Of a DNA stretch of 64,000 nucleotides, positions 1 through 7,180 are shown piece after piece. The notes below the pieces were generated by a model, which was given only the letters and a program-made list of their open reading frames with translations, was not told where the DNA came from and searched no databases. Within the stretch, counting starts at the first letter, position 1; every line of letters starts with the position of its first letter. The position numbers and the translations under genes are program-made. The DNA comes from CAYLRU01 sp964386565 (GTDB taxonomy: Bacteria > Desulfobacterota > Desulfobacteria > Desulfobacterales > UBA5616), in assembly GCA_964386565.1 (NCBI GenBank), contig CAYLRU010000002.1, positions 62,001 through 126,000 of the forward strand, given 5' to 3'.

Positions 1-309
1 AGCGTGGTATTGATCAGCGCAATGATTATCATTTTGGGCACCATGATCATCCTGATGACAGAACTCGGGGAAACACCCCACCTGGACAGCAGGGGGAAAT
101 TTCTGGAATTGTTTTTCGAAGTTGTCAGTGCCTTCGGCACAGTGGGACTCTCCACCGGCGTCACGGCCGGGCTTTCCGGCTTGGGTAAAATCGTTATTTC
201 CCTTGTTATGTTCACTGGACGGTTGGGCCCCCTGGTAATCGCCATTGCCGTCAGCAACCGGGAAATCACCCGGCACTATTTTGCGGAAGAAGGCATTATG
301 ACCGGATGA
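1..309 (+). CDS. KtrB/TrkH-family potassium uptake channel subunit, C-terminal end (partial)
   Basis: Only the last 102 codons are in the window and the reading frame is open to base 1. The segment has a membrane helix at its start, then a stretch around residues 40-60 with the FEVVSAFGTVGLSTG pattern typical of the last pore loop of TrkH/KtrB channels, and a final helix containing FTGRLGPL. The product is the membrane pore of a K+ (Na+-coupled) uptake system that works with a cytoplasmic RCK ring protein. The next gene encodes that partner and starts 10 bases after the stop, so the two form an operon. Whether it is KtrB or TrkH cannot be settled from the fragment; the short simple partner suggests the Ktr type. 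Confidence 0.88.
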   Translation, partial: SVVLISAMIIILGTMIILMTELGETPHLDSRGKFLELFFEVVSAFGTVGLSTGVTAGLSGLGKIVISLVMFTGRLGPLVIAIAVSNREITRHYFAEEGIMTG

Positions 310-318
310 GGTTAAAAC

Positions 319-978
319 ATGAAACAGTTCACCATCATTGGAATCGGAAATTTCGGCTATTTTTTAGCGACCCATTTATACAAGAAGGGACATGACGTAT
401 TGGTGATTGATAAAAATCCCAATCCTGTTCAGGACATCAAGGACGAAGTGAGCCAGGCCGTGGTTGCGGATGCCACCGATCGAAGGGCCCTGGAGTCGCT
501 TGGGCTGAATAAAATGGACGCGGTTATTGTCTGCACGGGTACGGTCTTAAGCGACTCCATTCTCATCGCCCTTAATCTCAAGGATATGGGGGTCTCCAAC
601 ATCCTTGCCAAGGCCATAAGCGATGCGCACTTACGCATTTTATTCAAAATAGGCGTTTCCGATGTGTTTTTCCCTGAAAGAGACCAGGCCATTTCCCTGT
701 CCGAACGGCTGCACGATCCCAATATTCTTGATTATCTGCCTTTTATTGAAGGGTACAGCATCGTGGAATTAGCCCCGCCCAAGGGGTTTATCGGTAAATC
801 CCTGGAGGAACTGAACCTGAGAAACCGGTACGGCGTTCAGGTTGTCGCGATCAGGGAATTGGTCCCGGATCGTCTGAATTTAGTTCCGAATGCCCATTCT
901 GTTTTAAAAGATACCGATATTATGATTCTCATCGGTCCCAATGAAGCCCTTGACAAGTTGCGGGACAGAAAAAGTTGA
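319..978 (+). CDS. ktrA: KtrA/TrkA-type RCK regulatory protein of potassium uptake
   Basis: A 219-residue protein with an N-terminal Rossmann RCK domain (GIGNFG nucleotide-binding loop at residues 8-13, roughly residues 1-120) and a C-terminal RCK_C domain (about 135-215). This length matches single-RCK KtrA proteins rather than the double-length TrkA. By family it forms a ring under the membrane channel encoded just upstream and gates it in response to nucleotides. Its stop overlaps the TTG start of the following response-regulator gene (bases 975-978), indicating translational coupling. I infer that potassium uptake and the downstream sigma-54 regulator are expressed together. Confidence 0.9.
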   Translation: MKQFTIIGIGNFGYFLATHLYKKGHDVLVIDKNPNPVQDIKDEVSQAVVADATDRRALESLGLNKMDAVIVCTGTVLSDSILIALNLKDMGVSNILAKAISDAHLRILFKIGVSDVFFPERDQAISLSERLHDPNILDYLPFIEGYSIVELAPPKGFIGKSLEELNLRNRYGVQVVAIRELVPDRLNLVPNAHSVLKDTDIMILIGPNEALDKLRDRKS

Positions 979-2366
979 ACACGATGCAAAAAGCCCCCGG
1001 CGAGCATTCTGAAACACGAAAAGGCCGCATCATGGTCGTTGACGATGATCCCCTGACGCTGAAAAATCTCCGGCGAATACTTGAAAAAGACGGTCATACG
1101 GTTTCGACCTTTTCAAGTCCCTTAAGAGCTCTTCAGCGTCTGGAAGGGACCTCGTATGATTTGATCATCAGCGATGTTCGAATGCCCGATTTGGACGGGC
1201 TCGGCTTTCTTAATGAAGCCAAGCGGATTGTTCCGGGCATGGAAGTGATCCTCATCACCGGTTTTGCCTCAATTGAAGATGCGGTTTCAGCTACCAAGAA
1301 AGGGGCTTATCATTATCTGGCCAAGCCTTTTGATCCCCGACAAATCAGAAACCTGGTCGGCAAGGTGCTGAAGGAAAAATACCTGATGCAACCCCATCAA
1401 CTCGCGGAAAAACAGAAACCGTTGGTCGGTTATGAACCGGTCATGATCGGAAAAAGCGCCGGAATGGAACGGGTAAAAAATACAATCTCCCAAATCGCCC
1501 CGACGGAATGCAATGTGCTGATATCGGGTGAATCCGGAACTGGAAAGGAGCTGGTCGCCCGATCCATCCATTTTCAAAGCAACCGGGCCGCCGGGCCTTT
1601 TGTCGCTTTTAACTGCGGTGCTTTCAGCGAGGAATTGATTACCAATGAACTTTTCGGCCACGAAAAAGAAGCTTTTACCGGCGCCTCCAGTCTTAAAAAA
1701 GGGCTTCTGGAAACAGCCCACGGTGGAACGATCTTTCTTGACGAAATCGGTGATATGTCTCTTCCCATGCAATCCAAGCTTCTCCGGGTCATCCAGGAGC
1801 GGGAGCTGATCAGGGTGGGGGGAACCCGACCGGTGCCGCTGGATGTCAGATTTATCGCCGCAACCGCCAAAGACCTCAAGCTTTCCGTAACAGAAGGGGC
1901 ATTTCGTCAAGACCTTTATTTTCGCCTCAATGTCGTCAACATTGTCCTGCCGCCCCTGTCCGAGCGCCGGGAGGATATCCCGTTGCTGGTCTTTCATATT
2001 CTTGGAAAATGTTTGACAAAAACAGGCAAACGGGTAAGCTCGTTTTCGGAAGAGGCCTTAAGCCTGCTGGAGCATTACCCATTCCCCGGCAATATAAGAG
2101 AACTTGAAAACATCCTGGAAAGAGCGGTGGCCATGTGCAAGGGGGACACCATCCAAGTGCACGATCTCCCCCCGGACCTGGTGGAACTCGACCTGTGTTC
2201 ATACAACAGGCCCGTCGACACACTTTTGAGCCTGGAAGAAGTGGAAAAGGATTACATCAGCCACGTCTTGAAAATCACCCGGGGATCCCGCGCCAGAACC
2301 GCTGAAATTCTGGGTATTGATCGGACCTCGCTCTGGCGGAAAATGAAAAAATACGACCTGCTGTAA
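975..2366 (+). CDS. NtrC-family sigma-54-dependent response regulator with EAFTGA loop
   Basis: Domains in order: receiver (about residues 18-130, phosphoacceptor Asp67, conserved Lys117), AAA+ ATPase (Walker A GESGTGKE near 185-192, Walker B GGTIFLDEIGD near 251-261) and a Fis-type helix-turn-helix at the C-terminus (about 430-463). It should open sigma-54 promoters after phosphorylation. The loop that contacts sigma-54, normally GAFTGA, reads EAFTGA (residues 232-237). The TTG start at 975 overlaps the ktrA stop; an ATG at 984 is an alternative. No kinase gene is adjacent; the kinase at 7181 in the next operon is a candidate partner. The downstream intergenic region holds a sigma-54 promoter and repeated motifs, so this protein probably acts there. 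Confidence 0.93.
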   Translation: MNTMQKAPGEHSETRKGRIMVVDDDPLTLKNLRRILEKDGHTVSTFSSPLRALQRLEGTSYDLIISDVRMPDLDGLGFLNEAKRIVPGMEVILITGFASIEDAVSATKKGAYHYLAKPFDPRQIRNLVGKVLKEKYLMQPHQLAEKQKPLVGYEPVMIGKSAGMERVKNTISQIAPTECNVLISGESGTGKELVARSIHFQSNRAAGPFVAFNCGAFSEELITNELFGHEKEAFTGASSLKKGLLETAHGGTIFLDEIGDMSLPMQSKLLRVIQERELIRVGGTRPVPLDVRFIAATAKDLKLSVTEGAFRQDLYFRLNVVNIVLPPLSERREDIPLLVFHILGKCLTKTGKRVSSFSEEALSLLEHYPFPGNIRELENILERAVAMCKGDTIQVHDLPPDLVELDLCSYNRPVDTLLSLEEVEKDYISHVLKITRGSRARTAEILGIDRTSLWRKMKKYDLL

Positions 2367-2371
2367 GTTTT

Positions 2372-2473
2372 GTTTCTGCAACATGCGTGTTCGTTTCTGC
2401 AACATTTGATATTTTTCCTTGTCCTGCCCTGTTTCTTGGCCCTTTGCCATTCTGTTGTTGCGATAATGCAACA
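2372..2473. promoter_or_regulatory. Repeated TGCAACA motifs, probable upstream activator sites
   Basis: The 13-mer GTTTCTGCAACAT occurs twice (2372-2384 and 2393-2405), exactly 21 bp or two helical turns apart. A third TGCAACA lies in a perfect inverted repeat, TGTTGC-N6-GCAACA, at 2456-2473. The cluster sits about 75-190 bp upstream of a sigma-54 promoter and just after the gene for a sigma-54 activator. The arrangement is typical of enhancer sites, so binding by that activator is inferred. Confidence 0.6.
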
Positions 2474-2547
2474 TCCAATCCCTGCCCGCATTCCCGGTGT
2501 ACCTTCTTTTTCTATATTATTTTAAAGTGTTATATCCTTATTCGCCC

Positions 2548-2562
2548 TGGCATTCATCTTGC
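2548..2562 (+). promoter_or_regulatory. Sigma-54 (-24/-12) promoter
   Basis: TGGCATTCATCTTGC matches the sigma-54 consensus TGGCAC-N5-TTGC with the invariant GG and GC separated by exactly 10 bases. The start of transcription would lie near 2573, giving a leader of about 20 bases before the ATG at 2595. It is the only convincing -24/-12 element I found in the window. Confidence 0.72.
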
Positions 2563-2594
2563 TTCGGATATGGCGAGAAAGGAACCACCATCCC

Positions 2595-3044
2595 ATGTTT
2601 AAAAGAATCCTCGTGGTTTTTGAAAATGACAGGATTTGTGAACAAGCGTTGTCCTATTCCCGGGAACTGGCCTTGCGCATGGATTCCGAGGCAACCCTTC
2701 TTGTACTCGTGGAGATGGATTTCAAACGCCGTTCCATGATCGAGTCCAGAAGGAAAACGATCAACCAGATCAAGAGTCGCATGGGCAGTGTGCTCACCGG
2801 TATATCAGCCGAATTTGTTAAAAAAGGAATTGCCGTGAGCGTCGCCATCAGGGTGGGGGATCCGGCCCAGGAACTTCTGAAATTTTTGGCCGAAAGGCTG
2901 CCCTTTCAGACCATCATCTGGGGCAGCAGTGAAGAACCGCCGGATTCGGACGGGTTAAACCGCCGGCACTGGATTAAAAAAGTAATGGAAACGCTGGAGT
3001 GTCCGCTGTTTACGGTGAGCAGCCGGAAATCCGCTGAAATTTAG
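2595..3044 (+). CDS. Universal stress protein (UspA-like)
   Basis: A 149-residue protein beginning MFKRILVVFEND, the usual beta-1 strand of the UspA fold. The family binds ATP or acts as a signalling adaptor in stress and ion transport; this copy ends with a CPLFTVSS-type last strand typical of UspA. The usual ATP-binding GSxGxxG loop is replaced by a WGSSEE segment, so nucleotide binding is doubtful. A longer open frame starts at 2559, but ATG 2595 follows an AAAGGA site and fits the family start. It is the first gene after the sigma-54 promoter and precedes an ion/anion transporter by 141 bp, suggesting a role in regulating transport. Confidence 0.85.
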   Translation: MFKRILVVFENDRICEQALSYSRELALRMDSEATLLVLVEMDFKRRSMIESRRKTINQIKSRMGSVLTGISAEFVKKGIAVSVAIRVGDPAQELLKFLAERLPFQTIIWGSSEEPPDSDGLNRRHWIKKVMETLECPLFTVSSRKSAEI

Positions 3045-3152
3045 GGAAAAACCCGTCTGACGACCCTTGCCGGATCAAATGCAAACAGTTTTATGGGGAC
3101 GACTGGTCGGAAAACGAGATATAAGGGGCGGGACTGCAAATCTGCCCATGCT

Positions 3153-3168
3153 TTGTTTATATAAACAA
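3153..3168. promoter_or_regulatory. Perfect 16-bp palindrome next to a strong ribosome binding site
   Basis: TTGTTTATATAAACAA is a perfect palindrome that ends two bases before the strong AAGGAGGAG Shine-Dalgarno of the SLC13 gene. It could be an operator for a dimeric repressor or a leader hairpin controlling translation of the transporter. No regulator can be assigned. Confidence 0.45.
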
Positions 3169-3185
3169 GAAGGAGGAGAAATTTT

Positions 3186-5006
3186 GTGGAACCATTAACA
3201 ACAGACATGATCCTGGTGATAATACTCATCGGTGTGGCGGTTTTTCTTTTTATTGTCGAGTGGCTGCGGGTTGATGTGGTTGCCATCCTCATCATGGTGG
3301 TCCTTCCCCTCCTTCATCTGGTGACGCCCAAGGAAGCCTTTATCGGGTTGAGCAGCAATGCCGTCGTGTCCATTATTGCCGTTATCATCATCGGCGCAGG
3401 TCTGGACAAGACAGGCCTGATAAATGGACTGGTATCACCCATCGTGAAAATCGCGGGAAAAAGTCCATCACGCATTATTATCGCCATTTCCCTTGCCATA
3501 TCCACCATCAGCAGCTTCATGCAGAATATCGGCGCAGCCGCTCTTTTTCTGCCGGCCATCCAGCGAATCAGCAAGTCCCTTGATATTTCATTGAGCAGGC
3601 TGTTAATGCCCATCGGATTCAGCGCCATACTGGGCGGCACCATGACGCTTGTGGGATCAAGCCCTCTGATCCTGTTAAATGACCTGATAGTGCCTTTCAA
3701 CCTTAAACCTTTCGGTCTTTTCGACGTGACGCCCATCGGGTTGATGCTGGTTATTTCCGGCATCGGATGCTTTGTTCTGCTCGGACGATTTATCCTTCCC
3801 CAGGGCACGAAACAAGATGCTGCTGAAATGAATGGTACGGAACCGGAATATCGAAATGGTTTTGTCCAGGAGGAGATCGGCGAGGCATATGAACTGGCAA
3901 CGCCTGAGGATTATACACATTATCGCGATCCCGTCACCGTCGATGATCTGCGGCGGCGATACCTGGCGAATGTCGTAGCCATTAAAAGCCCGCCGGATGC
4001 AAAGACGATTTCTCCTTCAGGCGAAACGGTCATTCGATCAGGTGTTCACCTGGCCGTATACGGCCGAAAAAAAGATGTCCTGAGAATGGCCAGGGAAGAA
4101 GGAATGGATCTTAAGGACGGCCTGATCGTTTTTAAAAACGACCTGTCGGAATACACCTCAAATACGGTGGAGGCGGTGGTTGCACCCCGGTCTCAACTGG
4201 AAGGCAAGACATTAAACCAGATCAATCTGCCGGAACGTTTTAATGTAACACCGTTGGCCATATACAGACACGGAGAAATTTACAGGGCCGAAATCGGAGA
4301 TATGCTGCTCAGAGTCGGCGATGCCATACTCATGTATGGTACCTGGAAACGGCTGCAGCTTCTTCATAAGGAAGGGGAATTGTTATTTACAACACCGGTG
4401 GACGTGGAAACCATGCGGCCGGATAAAGCAGCGGTTGCCGGTTTCTGGCTGGCATTGGCCCTCGTCATGGTTCTGGTGTTTAAAATCCAGCTTTCCGTAT
4501 CCTTGATGAGCGGAGCACTGGGCATGATTATCACGCGGGTTCTCACCATTGATGAGGCCTATCGCTCCGTGGATTGGAGAACGATTTTCCTTTTGGCCGG
4601 TCTGATACCCCTGGGAATCGCCACCGAAAAAACCGGAACAGCCGCCTGGGTGGCCCAGAGCGTTCTGGGAATAATCGGGCCGGTCCAGCCCATTGTCCTG
4701 CTCGCCGTCATCGGAGTGCTCTCAACGTTATTTACCCTGGTCATCTCGAACGTGGGTGCTACAGTGCTGCTTGTCCCGCTTGTCGTCAACATGGCCCTTA
4801 CCGCAAATGCCGATCCGAGAATGGCAGCCCTGGTGGTGGGCATTGCAACGAGCAACTCCTTTATTCTGCCGACCCACCAGGTTAATGCATTATACATGGG
4901 GCCGGGGCATTATCGAAGCATCGACTTCATGAAAGCAGGAGGCCTGATCAGCATCATTTTTCTTGTCGTACTGATCGGAACCATTTATCTTTTTTACGGG
5001 GTATAA
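3186..5006 (+). CDS. SLC13/DASS-family anion transporter with two RCK_C (TrkA-C) domains
   Basis: A 606-residue membrane protein. Residues 1-205 hold about six helices, including a conserved NIGAAA helix-break motif near 114. A hydrophilic block at about 210-410 contains two RCK_C-like modules, and residues 415-606 hold a second set of helices with a matching SNVGATVLL motif. This is the layout of SLC13-type permeases with a cytoplasmic TrkA-C pair, which move dicarboxylates, sulfate or related anions; the substrate cannot be read from sequence. The GTG start at 3186 is set by AAGGAGGAG eight bases upstream. It lies between the universal-stress gene and the cytidylate-kinase-like pair on one strand with short gaps, so it is probably in the same operon. 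Confidence 0.88.
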   Translation: MEPLTTDMILVIILIGVAVFLFIVEWLRVDVVAILIMVVLPLLHLVTPKEAFIGLSSNAVVSIIAVIIIGAGLDKTGLINGLVSPIVKIAGKSPSRIIIAISLAISTISSFMQNIGAAALFLPAIQRISKSLDISLSRLLMPIGFSAILGGTMTLVGSSPLILLNDLIVPFNLKPFGLFDVTPIGLMLVISGIGCFVLLGRFILPQGTKQDAAEMNGTEPEYRNGFVQEEIGEAYELATPEDYTHYRDPVTVDDLRRRYLANVVAIKSPPDAKTISPSGETVIRSGVHLAVYGRKKDVLRMAREEGMDLKDGLIVFKNDLSEYTSNTVEAVVAPRSQLEGKTLNQINLPERFNVTPLAIYRHGEIYRAEIGDMLLRVGDAILMYGTWKRLQLLHKEGELLFTTPVDVETMRPDKAAVAGFWLALALVMVLVFKIQLSVSLMSGALGMIITRVLTIDEAYRSVDWRTIFLLAGLIPLGIATEKTGTAAWVAQSVLGIIGPVQPIVLLAVIGVLSTLFTLVISNVGATVLLVPLVVNMALTANADPRMAALVVGIATSNSFILPTHQVNALYMGPGHYRSIDFMKAGGLISIIFLVVLIGTIYLFYGV

Positions 5007-5018
5007 AAGGGGGACGAT

Positions 5019-5831
5019 ATGGCCATTATCACAATTTCACGCGGTTCCTACAGTAAAGGAAAAGACATTGCGGAAGCAGTTGCCCAACAACTGGGGTATG
5101 ACTGTGTCAGCCGCGAGGTCATTTTAGAAGCAAGCGACCGGTTCAACATCCCGGAGATAAAGATGACAAAGGCAATTCACGACGCACCGTCCATTCTGGA
5201 TCGGTTCAGTCACGGTAAAACGGCTTTTATCACCTATTACCAGAGTGCGCTGACCCGTCACGTTCAAAAAGACAACGTCGTCTATCACGGACTTGCCGGT
5301 CATCTACTGCTCAAGGGTGTACCCCATGTACTGAAAGTCCGGATTATTGCGAACCTGTCCGTGCGTATAAAAAATGAAATGGAGCGAAACACTCTCAGCG
5401 AGCAAGAGGCCCGCTCTTTGATTTTGAAAGATGACGAGGAACGCCGCAACTGGACCCGGACTCTGTATGGTGTGGATCCATGGGACAGTTCCCTGTACGA
5501 CCTGGTCATTTGCATTGACAAGTTCACCGTGGAAAATGCGGTGGATTTTATTTGCCGGGCGGCCTCCCTTGAACAATTTAAGACCACCAAAGCTTCTGAA
5601 CAGATGATGAAGGACCTGGCACTTGCCTGTGAAGTAAAAGCCGCCCTCATCGACCAGCAGTTCGATGTTGCGGTTACCAGTGAGTATCAAAACGTCATTA
5701 TTTACACAAAAGCCTATGGTCGCAATTTACAGAAACTCGAGCAAAAAACCAGGGCACTTGCCCGTGAAATACCGTCGATTCACAATATAGAGGTTCATGC
5801 CGGAATCACTTACCCACAAAATGTTATTTAA
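5019..5831 (+). CDS. Cytidylate-kinase-like protein with BON-like C-terminal domain, P-loop intact
   Basis: A 270-residue protein of the cytidylate-kinase-like family. The N-terminal P-loop is GSYSKGK (residues 9-15), a full GxxxxGK motif. A conserved HGLAGHLLL segment near residue 90 and a charged lid region follow. Residues about 190-265 resemble a BON domain and end in an IPSIHNIEVHA segment. True CMP kinases are about 220 residues and differ in sequence, so the substrate is unknown; phosphotransfer is inferred only. It starts 12 bases after the SLC13 stop with a GGGGG-type ribosome site, so it is translated from the same message. A paralogue follows at 5858. Confidence 0.8.
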   Translation: MAIITISRGSYSKGKDIAEAVAQQLGYDCVSREVILEASDRFNIPEIKMTKAIHDAPSILDRFSHGKTAFITYYQSALTRHVQKDNVVYHGLAGHLLLKGVPHVLKVRIIANLSVRIKNEMERNTLSEQEARSLILKDDEERRNWTRTLYGVDPWDSSLYDLVICIDKFTVENAVDFICRAASLEQFKTTKASEQMMKDLALACEVKAALIDQQFDVAVTSEYQNVIIYTKAYGRNLQKLEQKTRALAREIPSIHNIEVHAGITYPQNVI

Positions 5832-5857
5832 CCTGTTATGAATGAAAGGTCGCCGAT

Positions 5858-6682
5858 ATGTCCATCATCATCATTTCATCGGATTCTTATCAGGAAGGCG
5901 GAAATATCGCTGAAAAAATCGCCGACGCACTGGGACATACCCTTCTGGATCGGAAAATACTCAGCCGGGTGGCGGATAAGTATCATTTGCCCGAGAGCAA
6001 ATTTACAGCAGCGCTGGACAAACCCGTCACCACATTCAGCATGCCCATGAAAGTCAGAAAGCGATATCTGGCCTATGTACGGGAAGCCGTTCTTGGGGAG
6101 TTATTAAACGATAACGTGGTATGTCACGGACTTGGCGCCCATCTTTACGTTATCGGCGTTTCACACGTATTAAGAGCGCGGATACTATCGGATCAGGAAA
6201 AGTATGCCGGACAGATAGCAGCAGCGGAATCGGTTTCCATCGAAAAAGCAAAAAAAATGCTCATTCGTCAAAAAAAACAACGCAAGCAATGGTCTACGGA
6301 CATTTTCAGAATTGACGAGACCGATCCGTCCCGCTATGACCTGATGATCAACCTCAGTCAGATAAATTCCGACGAGGCAGTGGATATCATCATCAAAACC
6401 GTTTCCTCAAGAAAATTTACGCCCATGACGTATTCCATTAAATGTCTGCGGGACCTGGAACTGGCCGGAAGGATCCGGGCGGTTCTTGCCGAACGATTCA
6501 CCAATATCAGGGTTCGTGCCGATGGTGGGACGGTCGTGGTTGAAACACTCGGGCTGAAGCGGGAAAAGCGCAAAAAAGAATCGATTATTAAAGAACGGGT
6601 GGCGAATATTCCCGGCGTCGACTATCTGGAGATCCATTTTATCAATGATTTTTTCCGCCAGGCAGCGGAAAGTTTCCGATAA
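5858..6682 (+). CDS. Second cytidylate-kinase-like/BON protein, degenerate P-loop
   Basis: A 274-residue paralogue of the preceding gene, with the same order of N-terminal nucleotide-kinase fold, HGLGAHLYV motif and BON-like tail. The P-loop has become DSYQEGG (residues 9-15): the first glycine is Asp and the catalytic Lys is Gly, so ATP binding through a classical Walker A is unlikely. A pseudokinase or regulatory subunit of a hetero-oligomer with its neighbour is a reasonable inference. It is 26 bases from the previous gene and 54 bases before a lone receiver gene. Basal enzymatic activity cannot be excluded from sequence alone. Confidence 0.8.
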   Translation: MSIIIISSDSYQEGGNIAEKIADALGHTLLDRKILSRVADKYHLPESKFTAALDKPVTTFSMPMKVRKRYLAYVREAVLGELLNDNVVCHGLGAHLYVIGVSHVLRARILSDQEKYAGQIAAAESVSIEKAKKMLIRQKKQRKQWSTDIFRIDETDPSRYDLMINLSQINSDEAVDIIIKTVSSRKFTPMTYSIKCLRDLELAGRIRAVLAERFTNIRVRADGGTVVVETLGLKREKRKKESIIKERVANIPGVDYLEIHFINDFFRQAAESFR

Positions 6683-6736
6683 TTATTGTCCGTATCGACA
6701 GGTTGTTCTTTATGTTTCAAAAAAAAGGGGGTATAA

Positions 6737-7150
6737 ATGGCTGATCAACTTGAAGTTCTGCTTCTGGATGATGAAACGATCGTCGGCAAGAGGTTAAAAC
6801 CGGCCCTGGCAAAAATCGGCTGCAACGTGGAAGTCTTCGAAGATCCAAAGGCGGCCCTCGACCGCATCGACCAAAAAGAATTCGACATCGTGGTCACTGA
6901 CATCCGAATGGATGAAATAGACGGTCTCCAGGTGTTGGAACACGTGTTGAAAAAATCTCCGAGAACAAAGGTCATCATGATCACCGGCTATGCCATGATG
7001 TCCCTGGCCAGGGAAGCCATGGAAAAGGGAGCATTCGATTTCATTGCCAAGCCCTTTCAACCCAATGATTTAAGAAAAGTCATTGCAAGAGCGGCAAAAG
7101 TGCTGGGCTCATCCATCAACTTTGACGAGACACTGATCAGCCCGCCATAG
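6737..7150 (+). CDS. Single-domain response regulator (receiver only)
   Basis: A 137-residue CheY-like receiver with acidic pair Asp11-Asp12, phosphoacceptor Asp55 in VTDIRMD, Thr83 in MITGYA and Lys105 in AKPF. There is no output domain; the last 15 residues are a short tail. Such proteins pass phosphate to other proteins or work by binding partners. The gene lies 30 bases upstream of a histidine-kinase gene, an obvious phosphodonor, and just after the cytidylate-kinase-like pair. The AGGGGG ribosome site precedes the ATG at 6737. Confidence 0.9.
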   Translation: MADQLEVLLLDDETIVGKRLKPALAKIGCNVEVFEDPKAALDRIDQKEFDIVVTDIRMDEIDGLQVLEHVLKKSPRTKVIMITGYAMMSLAREAMEKGAFDFIAKPFQPNDLRKVIARAAKVLGSSINFDETLISPP

Positions 7151-7180
7151 TATCTGCTTTTTCCCGTACCCCGTTAAAAC

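Noticed and set aside
1287..1997. Long minus-strand open frame (236 codons) opposite the sigma-54 regulator
   Set aside because: It is the antisense shadow of a well-supported gene and has no recognisable domain.
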